Source: DATLHO01 sp035539855
GTDB lineage: Bacteria; Bacteroidota; Ignavibacteria; OLB7
Assembly (NCBI GenBank): GCA_035539855.1
Contig: DATLHO010000272.1
Coordinates: 1-25,070 of the forward strand
DNA: 25,070 bases
Reading direction: 5' to 3'
Below, piece by piece: positions 9,553-16,368 of the stretch; within the stretch, counting starts at the first letter, position 1, and each line of letters starts with the position of its first letter. The notes under the pieces were generated by a model. That model saw only the letters and a list, made by a program, of their open reading frames with translations, was not told the DNA's origin and did not search any database. The translations under genes were made by a program, and so were the position numbers.

Positions 9553-10437
9553 ATGAAGGGCACACCCATCATGTACGTCGGCATCGTCGTGGCATCGTTC
9601 GTCTTCGCGACGACAGGATGCGACGAGCCCTCCCCGACGACTCCCCAATCCGGCTCCGTCAACAAAGGATCGGCGACCACTGCACAGTCGGCGATGCTCG
9701 CCATCAGCGGCGACGATGCGATCGCAGTGCACGACACCGCGATCTACCAGTTCGACGCGGATGCAGCGGCCGCGTACTTCACCGGCGGCGACGCGAATCA
9801 GCGTCGCAACGCCGCGCGGCAGCAGCGCTGCACGTTCTGGAGCGGTGGCGCGCTGCGAAGCGACACCGTTGGTGGTGGTAAGAACAGAGTCATCATCTCT
9901 CCCGCCAGCTCGACGCCTGTAGCCGCGCAGACCGCATGGGATCTCACGTCGTCGACCACGTCGACAGTCGACCTCGAATTCGAAGGGTTGATCATCGGGG
10001 AGTCGTGGATGGCGAACGCGCAACACCCGATCGGCGACGACGGCACCGGCAGTGGCGGCAAGTACTCGTTCTCGCTCCGCAACGAGGACGGCACGAGCCG
10101 CGTGACCGACCTCGCCTACTCGATCGACGGCGGTGCGACGTGGACGTCGATCTCCGCGACCCAAGGTCACGTCGACGACATCGAGTACGTCAAGACCGCC
10201 GGCAACACTGACCTGTACGACGGCTGGGTCGCCTCCATTCTCCTCAACGACACGCATCCCGGCAACGACGACGACGGCGCGGACATCGAGACGTTCTCGA
10301 TCGCGATCGACGACGTACCCGCCGGAGACCACGACGTGCAGGTGCGCGCGACCATCAAGGGCGTCGAGGCGCTCACGACGCACTCATTCTCCGTCACACG
10401 CTCTCTCACCGTGAGCGCGGCGAACTGCGCGGACTGA
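9553..10437 (+). CDS. Putative lipoprotein of unknown function with one Asp-box-like motif
   Basis: I do not recognise a family. The 294-residue product starts with a hydrophobic segment ending in FATTGC, a plausible though non-canonical lipobox with C23, so it is probably exported and lipid-anchored. A Ser/Thr-rich linker follows, then a beta-rich acidic domain. Residues near 194-201 read SIDGGATW, matching the Asp-box pattern S-x-D-x-G-x-T-W found in BNR/sialidase-type propeller loops, but only once. The C-terminal part (NDTHPGNDDDGADIETFSIAIDDVPAGD) is Asp-rich and could bind calcium. The ATG at 9553 has a good ribosome-binding site (GAGGAAAGG at 9542-9550). It is divergent from the LigD-like gene and followed by a terminator, so it is probably monocistronic. 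Confidence 0.75.
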   Translation: MKGTPIMYVGIVVASFVFATTGCDEPSPTTPQSGSVNKGSATTAQSAMLAISGDDAIAVHDTAIYQFDADAAAAYFTGGDANQRRNAARQQRCTFWSGGALRSDTVGGGKNRVIISPASSTPVAAQTAWDLTSSTTSTVDLEFEGLIIGESWMANAQHPIGDDGTGSGGKYSFSLRNEDGTSRVTDLAYSIDGGATWTSISATQGHVDDIEYVKTAGNTDLYDGWVASILLNDTHPGNDDDGADIETFSIAIDDVPAGDHDVQVRATIKGVEALTTHSFSVTRSLTVSAANCAD

Positions 10438-10452
10438 TCGACAATTCTTCCC

Positions 10453-10526
10453 ACCGGAGCGCTCGCGCGCCGGTACCACGACAAGGATGGCGGGACTGCT
10501 CGAGCGGTTCCGCCATCGCTTGTTTT
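10453..10526 (+). terminator. Two hairpins with T-tract after the lipoprotein gene
   Basis: A first hairpin has ACCGG/CCGGT outer and GCGC/GCGC inner arms (10453-10474). A second has GATGGCGG (10486-10493) pairing with CCGCCATC (10510-10517), with most inner bases also pairing, and is followed by GCTTGTTTT. The second fits an intrinsic terminator and ends the 9553-10437 transcript. Confidence 0.75.
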
Positions 10527-10571
10527 CGGCGGCCGCGCTTGTGGCTACCGAGGCTTCGCCATAGATTGCGG

Positions 10572-10589
10572 TGTCAAGTATACTTTACA
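10572..10589. promoter_or_regulatory. Palindromic operator/promoter of the XRE gene
   Basis: TGTCAAGTATACTTTACA is an 18-bp palindrome with 8 of 9 base pairs matching, containing TATACT as a likely -10 element. It ends 7 bp before the XRE start codon. Short XRE regulators commonly bind such a site in their own promoter, so autorepression is the likely arrangement. Because the -10 lies so near the ATG, the transcript would be leaderless or nearly so. Confidence 0.8.
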
Positions 10590-10596
10590 TCCCTCG

Positions 10597-10836
10597 ATGC
10601 CCGACAACGACCAGGAGATCGGCTCGAACCTCCGCACGGTGCGCCAGGATCGCTCTCTGACGCAGGCACAGCTGGCCGCGCTCGTTGGGGTCAGCCGCCA
10701 GACGATCAACTACATCGAGCAGGGAACGTACTGCCCGTCGACGCGACTGGCACTGCAGCTGGCCGACGTGCTCGGGGTGGTCGTGGAGGATCTCTTTTAC
10801 CTGACACACGGCGCGTCCGCCAAATCCCGGAGCTGA
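10597..10836 (+). CDS. XRE-family helix-turn-helix regulator
   Basis: This 79-residue protein consists almost entirely of a lambda-Cro/C1-type DNA-binding domain: residues about 9-64 read NLRTVRQDRSLTQAQLAALVGV-SRQTINYIEQGTYCPSTRLALQLADVLGV, then VEDLFYL. There is no sensor domain. Proteins of this compact type usually repress their own promoter, and a near-perfect palindrome lies just upstream of the start. No Shine-Dalgarno sequence is present, consistent with leaderless translation. The gene ends 2 bp before the next ORF, which encodes a membrane protein, a common XRE-plus-membrane-protein pairing. What signal it reads is unknown. Confidence 0.92.
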   Translation: MPDNDQEIGSNLRTVRQDRSLTQAQLAALVGVSRQTINYIEQGTYCPSTRLALQLADVLGVVVEDLFYLTHGASAKSRS

Positions 10837-10838
10837 CG

Positions 10839-11408
10839 ATGAACCTCGCGACCCACCCTCAACCGCTGGAACTCCAGGACTCTCCCAACAGTGTCGGCGA
10901 GCTCGACGAACGTCAGCGCGCCAGGCTGCACGCGGCCTCGCACAAGACGCTTCGCGTGGCGATGATCGCGTTGCTCGTGGCCTTCGCCTTTCTGAGCTTC
11001 TATACCGACGACCTCGTCATTAAGGGCGCCATAGGTCTCGTCGTCTTCGCAACGCTGGGCGCGGAGACCTGGTTCCAGCGCCACGAAGGTGTCCACGACG
11101 AGCTAGAAACGATGACGTATTCCAGGATCGCGCGCGAGCCGGTCTTCGGAGCGGGTACCGTGCGCATGTTCGCCTGGTTCCTGGTCCTGTCGCTTGGCAG
11201 TCACTACGCCGGTGGGACCCTGACGTGGTCCGTACTTCCTACGATCCTCATTCAGGTCACCGCGACAGCGCTCTTCATCGGCTGGACACTGCGTGCGCTC
11301 GCACGCCGCGAATTGCGCAGGTCCGACGACTCTACGAAGGATCCAGCATACACGCACGGGCGCCGGCTCGGCCGGTGGATCGCCGAAAAGCTACGCCGTC
11401 GAGTATAA
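10839..11408 (+). CDS. Four-helix membrane protein of unknown function, paired with the XRE regulator
   Basis: This 189-residue protein has a charged N-terminal tail (about 1-36), two adjacent membrane segments (about 39-56 and 60-76), a basic/acidic loop, two further segments (about 109-126 and 131-152), and an Arg-rich C-terminal tail. The family is not identified; the layout resembles the small membrane proteins (DUF2178-like) often encoded next to compact XRE regulators, but that is an analogy. I chose ATG at 10839 because GGAG (10829-10832) is well placed and only 2 bp follow the XRE stop, so the two are surely co-transcribed. Control by the XRE protein is inferred. Confidence 0.8.
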   Translation: MNLATHPQPLELQDSPNSVGELDERQRARLHAASHKTLRVAMIALLVAFAFLSFYTDDLVIKGAIGLVVFATLGAETWFQRHEGVHDELETMTYSRIAREPVFGAGTVRMFAWFLVLSLGSHYAGGTLTWSVLPTILIQVTATALFIGWTLRALARRELRRSDDSTKDPAYTHGRRLGRWIAEKLRRRV

Positions 11409-11409
11409 T
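11404..11409 (+). promoter_or_regulatory. Perfect TATAAT hexamer before the thioesterase gene
   Basis: TATAAT overlaps the stop codon of the membrane-protein gene and lies 47 bp before the thioesterase start. No good -35 element is seen about 17 bp upstream (around 11381), so it may be a weak promoter or chance. Confidence 0.3.
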
Positions 11410-11456
11410 GCGGTCGCTGGCGTCCTGCCTCGTGACAGAGCTCAACGAGAATTCCC

Positions 11457-11864
11457 ATGCCGACGAAATTTGAATCGCATTTCCAGGTCCGCCCTGACGA
11501 CATCGACATGTTCCAGCACGTGCACAACAGCACGTACTTCGATTACGTGCTCGCCGCGCGTTACGACCAGATGGAGCGGTGTTATGGGATGTCGATGGAG
11601 GAGTTTCTGAAGCTCGGCTTCGGCTGGGTCGTGCGCATCGCGCATGTCGAGTACAAGCGGCCTCTCGGGCTCGGTGATCGCTTCGTCGTGCGCACGTGGA
11701 TCGAGGAGCTCAAGCGCTTCGGCGTCATCGTGCGCTTCGAGATCGAGCGCGCCGGCGACGGCTCGAGCGCGTGCGTCGGCTGGTTCGACTACGTCATGAT
11801 CAACACCTCGTCGGGACGGCCCGAGGAGATTCCCGCGTTCATCGTCGAGAAGTACTCGGTCTGA
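11457..11864 (+). CDS. Hotdog-fold acyl-CoA thioesterase (4HBT/YbgC-like)
   Basis: This 135-residue protein belongs to the 4-hydroxybenzoyl-CoA-thioesterase-like hotdog family, cytoplasmic enzymes that hydrolyse acyl-CoA or acyl-ACP thioesters. The catalytic region DIDMFQHVHNSTYFDYVLAARYDQM carries the family Asp (D17) and the N24/Y27 positions. It is followed by the central beta strands VAHVEYKRPLGLGDRFVVRTWIEEL-type sequence and a sheet ending in GWFDYVMIN. It is a single-domain protein of normal length. It overlaps the following YheT-like hydrolase by one base (TGATG), so the two are translationally coupled and probably act on related ester or thioester substrates. The actual substrate is not readable from the sequence. 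Confidence 0.88.
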   Translation: MPTKFESHFQVRPDDIDMFQHVHNSTYFDYVLAARYDQMERCYGMSMEEFLKLGFGWVVRIAHVEYKRPLGLGDRFVVRTWIEELKRFGVIVRFEIERAGDGSSACVGWFDYVMINTSSGRPEEIPAFIVEKYSV

Positions 11865-12835
11865 TGCCCCTTCTCGACTCCACCTTTTCGCCGCGGCCGT
11901 ACCTGCGCGGCGGCCACCTGCAGACGATTCTCCCGAGCGTGGTGCGTCGCGTCGACGACGTCGCCTACGAGCGCGAGCGCATTGCGACGCCCGACGGCGA
12001 CTTCCTCGATCTCGACTGGGTTCGCTCCGCTCGTCGCCGCGTCGTCATCGTGTCGCACGGCCTCGAGGGCAATTCGTCGCGCGCGTACGTTCGCGGCATG
12101 GCGCGAGCGCTGCGCGACGCGGGATTCGACGTCCTCGCCTGGAACTACCGCGGCTGCAGCGGTGAGCCCAACCGGCTTCTGCGCTCCTACCACAGCGGCG
12201 CCAGCGACGACCTCGGCGTCGTCATCGAGCACGTCGCCTCGCTCGAGCGCTACGACGCGATCGCGCTGGTCGGATTCAGCCTGGGCGGGAACATCACGCT
12301 GAAGTACCTGGGCGAGACCGGCGACGGAGCGCACCCGCTCGTGCGTGCGGCGGTCGCGTTCTCCGTGCCCGCCGATCTCGCCTCGAGCGCGCATCGCCTG
12401 GCCGAGCGCGCCAACGCGATCTACATGCGCCGCTTCTTGACGACGCTGCGCGCGAAGATGCTCGCGAAGGCATCGTTGATGCCGCCGACGATATCGCTCG
12501 AGGGCATCGATCGCGTCCGCACCTTCCTCGAATTCGACGACCGCTACACCGCACCGATCCACGGTTACCGCGACGGTCCCGATTACTGGACTCGCGCGTC
12601 GAGCCGGCCGCTGCTCGCCGGCATCCGCCGCCCCACACTGCTGGTCAACGCCCTCGACGATCCGTTCCTCACACCGCAATGCATGCCGTTCGACGAGGCG
12701 CGCGCCAGCGAGCATTTCCACTTCGAAGCCCCGGCTCATGGCGGGCACGTGGGGTTCATGGAGCGGTGGGATCGCTACTGGTCGGAGGCGCGCGCCGTCG
12801 CGTTCCTACGGCGCTGGATCGGTCACATGCTGTAA
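11864..12835 (+). CDS. YheT-family alpha/beta hydrolase
   Basis: This 323-residue protein is an alpha/beta hydrolase of the YheT/ABHD1-3 group (putative esterase or lipase, cytoplasmic). The N-terminal block PYLRGGHLQTILPS is the diagnostic start of the family. Then come the oxyanion-loop SHGLEGNSSR, the NYRGCSGEPNR segment, the nucleophile S139 in GFSLGGN, the acid D265 or D266 in NALDDPFL, and the histidine H295 in HGGHVGFME. The triad is complete. The start ATG shares a base with the thioesterase stop, so these form a two-gene unit. The substrate is unknown. Confidence 0.93.
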   Translation: MPLLDSTFSPRPYLRGGHLQTILPSVVRRVDDVAYERERIATPDGDFLDLDWVRSARRRVVIVSHGLEGNSSRAYVRGMARALRDAGFDVLAWNYRGCSGEPNRLLRSYHSGASDDLGVVIEHVASLERYDAIALVGFSLGGNITLKYLGETGDGAHPLVRAAVAFSVPADLASSAHRLAERANAIYMRRFLTTLRAKMLAKASLMPPTISLEGIDRVRTFLEFDDRYTAPIHGYRDGPDYWTRASSRPLLAGIRRPTLLVNALDDPFLTPQCMPFDEARASEHFHFEAPAHGGHVGFMERWDRYWSEARAVAFLRRWIGHML

Positions 12836-12974
12836 CGCCCCGCGTCGATGACGTGTACCTCCCATCGTCGGTCGCTTCGCGCGCCGCCGATGCCGGCACC
12901 GGTCGCGAGTCCCTCCCCATCGCACCGCTGCCGCAGGAACCGCATGTGTCATCACTCAACCGCGGGGTCTGCTC

Positions 12975-14633
12975 ATGTCCAGTTTCACCAGTCCGCTCGC
13001 AGCCCTATTCGTCGGCGCACTCCTGTCCTCGCTGATCGTCTCGTGCTCCAGCCCCGATCGCTCAAGTGCCGACAGCGCACGCGCCGCCGCACGCACCCGA
13101 CTTCCGAACACGCAGATGGCGCGCGCGCCCTCGGCGCAGTATCTGAACGAGTTCTCCGCGACCGCGGAGATCGCCGTGCGTGCCGATGGTTCGAACGACA
13201 TCGGCGCGATCGCCGACACGGCGATGTCGATCGAGGAGTACGCGTCGATCATCGAGAACCCGTTCGTGCCCGCGACCGACGAGCCATTGTCGACCTTCTC
13301 GATCGACGTCGACGCGGCGAGCTACAGCAACGCGCGCCGGTTCATCACCGACGGCATGCTTCCGCCTCCGGATGCCGTGCGCGTCGAGGAGTTCATCAAC
13401 TACTTCGCGTACGACTACCCGCAGCCGACCGGCGCCGATCCATTCTCGGTGACCACCGAGGTCGGCGAGTGTCCGTGGAATCCGTCGCACCGCCTGCTGC
13501 ACGTCGGACTGCAGGGTCGGCGCATGCAGGCCGAGCAATTACCGCCGAGCAATCTCACCTTCCTGATCGATGTGTCGGGCTCGATGCAGTCGCCCGGCAA
13601 ACTTCCGCTGCTCAAGGAGTCGTTCCACCTGCTCGTCGATCAGCTCAGCGAGCGTGACCGCGTCGCGATCGTCGTCTATGCCGGCGCTGCGGGCGTCGTG
13701 CTCGAGCCCACGTCCGGCGCCGACAAGCGCACGATCCACCAAGCCATCGAGGATCTCGAAGCGGGCGGCTCGACCGCGGGAGCCGAGGGCATCGAGCGCG
13801 CCTACGAGCTCGCCGCCGCCGGCTTCATGCGCAACGGAAGCAACCGCGTGATCCTCGCGACCGACGGGGACTTCAATGTTGGGATCTCGAGCGACGACGA
13901 CCTCGTGAAGCTCATCGAGCGCGAGCGTGAGAAGGGGATCTTCCTCTCGGTGCTCGGCTTCGGCATGGGCAATCTGAAGGACGCGAAGATGGAGGCGATC
14001 GCCGACCACGGCAACGGTCACTACGCGTACATCGACGGAGCGACGGAGGCGAAGAAGGTCTTCATGACCGAGATCGGCGCGACGCTCCACACGATCGCGA
14101 AGGACGTCAAGATCCAGGTCGTGTTCAACCCGTCGCTCGTGCGCGAGTACCGACTGATCGGCTACGAGAACCGGCTTCTGGCCAACGCCGACTTCGACGA
14201 CGACACGAAGGATGCGGGTGAAATCGGAGCCGGGCATTCGGTGACGGCGATCTACGAGATCGTTCCGTCCGGCGCGGTCGCGGGACGCTCGCGCAAGGGA
14301 CTCGACACGCTCGACCTTCCGGCGGAGTTCTGGCGCGACCAGCTCGTGCGGGTGCGACTGCGCTACAAGGAGCCGACCGGCACGACGAGCCGACTGCTGA
14401 CGCACCCCGCGATCGACCGCGGCACGGCCCTGCGCGACGCGAGCGCGAACTACCGCTTCTCCGCCGCCGTCGCCGAGTTCGGGATGCTCCTGCGCAGTTC
14501 GAAGCACGCAGGCGCGGGATCGTACAGCCAGGTGCTCGACCTCGCCCGCGGCGCCAGGGGCGCGGACCTGGAAGGGTATCGCGGGGAGTTCATCGAGTTG
14601 GTGACGAAGGCGAAGGGGTTGGCGGGGTCGTAG
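12975..14633 (+). CDS. YfbK-like von Willebrand factor A lipoprotein
   Basis: This 552-residue protein matches the YfbK architecture: a signal peptide with lipobox IVSC (C24), a disordered linker, an N-terminal block (FSIDVDAASYSNARRFI..., EEFINYFAYDYPQP) typical of the family, a VWA domain and a C-terminal DUF3520-like domain. The VWA metal-ion-dependent adhesion site is intact: D199, S201 and S203 in DVSGSMQS, GGSTAG for the threonine, and the ATDGDFNVG loop with D297. It is probably a periplasm-facing or surface lipoprotein that binds a protein partner through the metal site. The start ATG has no strong Shine-Dalgarno sequence but gives a complete signal peptide. The gene is monocistronic by layout, and its function in the cell is unknown. 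Confidence 0.9.
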   Translation: MSSFTSPLAALFVGALLSSLIVSCSSPDRSSADSARAAARTRLPNTQMARAPSAQYLNEFSATAEIAVRADGSNDIGAIADTAMSIEEYASIIENPFVPATDEPLSTFSIDVDAASYSNARRFITDGMLPPPDAVRVEEFINYFAYDYPQPTGADPFSVTTEVGECPWNPSHRLLHVGLQGRRMQAEQLPPSNLTFLIDVSGSMQSPGKLPLLKESFHLLVDQLSERDRVAIVVYAGAAGVVLEPTSGADKRTIHQAIEDLEAGGSTAGAEGIERAYELAAAGFMRNGSNRVILATDGDFNVGISSDDDLVKLIEREREKGIFLSVLGFGMGNLKDAKMEAIADHGNGHYAYIDGATEAKKVFMTEIGATLHTIAKDVKIQVVFNPSLVREYRLIGYENRLLANADFDDDTKDAGEIGAGHSVTAIYEIVPSGAVAGRSRKGLDTLDLPAEFWRDQLVRVRLRYKEPTGTTSRLLTHPAIDRGTALRDASANYRFSAAVAEFGMLLRSSKHAGAGSYSQVLDLARGARGADLEGYRGEFIELVTKAKGLAGS

Positions 14634-14634
14634 G

Positions 14635-14655
14635 GTTCTTTCTTTCTTTCTCTCT
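14635..14655 (+). repeat. TTTC microsatellite after the VWA gene
   Basis: A pyrimidine run with about four TTTC units follows the VWA stop directly. It could act as the T-rich part of a termination region or be a simple slippage-prone repeat. Confidence 0.6.
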
Positions 14656-14665
14656 TGGTCTGCGA

Positions 14666-14794
14666 CCTCGTCATCCTTGCGAGCGAAGCGAGTCATATTC
14701 ACGTATGCGTCCGGGGATCTATCTTCGGCGGTAGCCGTGCCGAACGGTACCGCTACCGCGGAAGAAAGATCCCCGCTTTGCGAGGATGACGAGG
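14666..14794. repeat. Large intergenic palindrome, REP/MITE-like element
   Basis: Outer arms CCTCGTCATCC (14666-14676) and GGATGACGAGG (14784-14794) are exact inverted repeats. Inside, 14713-14774 forms an almost continuous 62-bp palindrome starting GGGGATCT and ending AGATCCCC; 28 of 31 positions can pair, counting one G-T. The outer part contains GCGAGCGAAGCGAGTCAT, resembling the dispersed GAGCGAAGCGA-type intergenic elements seen in many bacterial genomes. It lies between convergent genes and may also terminate transcription both ways. No coding sequence is credible here. Confidence 0.85.
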
Positions 14795-14837
14795 ACGCGT
14801 ATCACTCGGGAAAAAGAGACAACGTCCAGCACACCTC

Positions 14838-16046
14838 CTACCGCACCACCACCACCGTCCCCGCCGCGCGGCGGTTCGTCGCCTCGAGCGAATAGGTATA
14901 CAGCCCCGACGCGACATCGCCGCATCGCCAGTCGACACGGCGCGCACCCGGCTCGACATCCAGCCGCGCGACGACGGCGCCGTCGACGCGACGAATCGTC
15001 AGCATGCCCGCACCTCCGAGGCCGTCGATCTCGAAGTGCACGACATCGGCCGCGGGGTTCGGAGAGACGCGCAGCGTTCCGACAGCTCGGTCGGCGGCGA
15101 TCGAGGCGAAACCGAATCGGAAGTCGGCGAAGACCGGCAGATGATCCGAGCCGTCGTGCAGCGCCTGGGCGACGTCGGCGGAGACCGCGGTGTTGGTTCC
15201 GTCGTTGATCGCCTTGTTGAAGTGCCGGCCGTCGTTGCCGAACGCCGTGTACGTCGCACGGTCGATCACCGACGAGAGCGAGCCGGACACGAGGATCAGG
15301 TCGAAGCGGTCGTCGAGACCGCCGTGGACGCCGCCGCCGAACTGCGTCGTCCGCGGCGACTGCGTGTGGATCGCCGCGAACTCGGCATTCGAGTGCCAGT
15401 CGCCCACGCTGGCCAGCGGGTCGATCAGGCGTGCGGCGGCATTCCCCTGCTCGCCCATCAGGGCCGCCAGCGCCGGCTCGGAGCTGTTGTAGACGTTGAA
15501 GTCGCCCGCCACGATCACATGACCACCGGCGCGGGCGCTGTCGAGGTGCGTGCGCAGATGACCGGCCTCCTGGGCGCGCTTGACGCGTTCCTCGGAACCA
15601 TCCTGCGCCTTGAGGTGGACCGTGTAAATCCAGATGGTATCAGTCGTTCCGTTCACCGCGAATCGGTAGCCGAAGATCCCGCGGAGCTCGGTGCGGATCA
15701 CCTCCATGCCGAGATAGCTCACCGCCGTCGAGTCATAGAAGAACGCGCCCTCCGTGTCGGTCGAGACATCGACGAACGGCGCGGACTCGAAGCGTCCGTC
15801 GAAAACCGGGTCGAGCACGCCGTTGAGGAAGAGCTCGACACCGATCCGGCTCTCGACCTCCTGCGCCACGATGACATGCGGCCGCATCGCGCCGACGACG
15901 GTGCGCAGCGCCGCGTTGCGCTGGGTGGAGTCGGAGTTCGGGTACTTCAGGATGTTGTAGGTGGCGACGCGAATCGTCGTCGGTTGGGCGACGGCAGTTG
16001 CCGCGACGAGGACGAGCGCGAGCAGGCGGAGGATCGACGGAAACAT
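14838..16046 (-). CDS. Secreted endonuclease/exonuclease/phosphatase-family protein with T9SS sorting domain
   Basis: This 402-residue protein has a signal peptide (residues 1-20, cleavage after AVA) and an endonuclease/exonuclease/phosphatase (DNase I-like) domain. Its landmarks are ATYNILKYPN (N31), the catalytic-type glutamate in VAQEVESR (E63), YTVHLKAQDGSEERVKR, AGDFNVYNSSE, FDLILVS and the terminal GSDHLPVFADF. Residues about 327-402 (SPNPAADVVHFEI ... GLYTYSLEATNRRAAGTVVVV) form a Por-type A sorting domain used for type IX secretion. It is therefore probably released or surface-attached and may degrade extracellular DNA, phosphodiesters or phospholipid head groups; which one is not decided. 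It is convergent with the VWA gene and divergent from the STAND ATPase gene. Confidence 0.9.
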   Translation of the reverse strand: MFPSILRLLALVLVAATAVAQPTTIRVATYNILKYPNSDSTQRNAALRTVVGAMRPHVIVAQEVESRIGVELFLNGVLDPVFDGRFESAPFVDVSTDTEGAFFYDSTAVSYLGMEVIRTELRGIFGYRFAVNGTTDTIWIYTVHLKAQDGSEERVKRAQEAGHLRTHLDSARAGGHVIVAGDFNVYNSSEPALAALMGEQGNAAARLIDPLASVGDWHSNAEFAAIHTQSPRTTQFGGGVHGGLDDRFDLILVSGSLSSVIDRATYTAFGNDGRHFNKAINDGTNTAVSADVAQALHDGSDHLPVFADFRFGFASIAADRAVGTLRVSPNPAADVVHFEIDGLGGAGMLTIRRVDGAVVARLDVEPGARRVDWRCGDVASGLYTYSLEATNRRAAGTVVVVR

Positions 16047-16368
16047 GGCGCCACGTGTGGTTGAAACTCACCGTGGCGCACCGAGCGCAGCCCGTTCGGA
16101 GGGATGCGCTCGCGGACCTTCACGACCCATGATCGGGCAGGGCCCGAGCGGCTCCGACGGGCGCCACCGCGCCGGAGAATCCACAATCTACGACGCTGGT
16201 GCAGTCGGGCAACGGTCGGTATATTGGGCCGTCCAAGCATCCGGCGCCGATCCCGGGCATCGTCGCGGACCTCATGGCGCGACCTGCCTGTTCCCCCTCG
16301 CGCATCGATCGACCGCCCGTCGGGACCTTCGTGAATCGCTCCATCGACACCCACTCGGAACGCCATCC
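16047..16368. promoter_or_regulatory. Intergenic region between divergent nuclease and STAND ATPase genes
   Basis: This 322-bp stretch contains no convincing gene; open frames through it lack family similarity. It should hold both divergent promoters. The clearest signal is GGGCAACGGTCGGTATA (16207-16223) followed by TTGGG, a 17-bp match (one mismatch) to the sequence upstream of the suf regulator. That places a candidate rightward promoter about 145 bp before the ATPase gene. Confidence 0.5.

Noticed and set aside
9360..9737. N-terminal extension of the LigD-like gene
   Set aside because: The extra 126 residues have no LigD similarity and overlap the divergent lipoprotein gene; homology starts at the ATG at 9359.
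15961..16368. N-terminal extension of the STAND ATPase
   Set aside because: 136 low-complexity Arg/Gly-rich residues that overlap the start of the divergent nuclease-like gene; better taken as promoter region.
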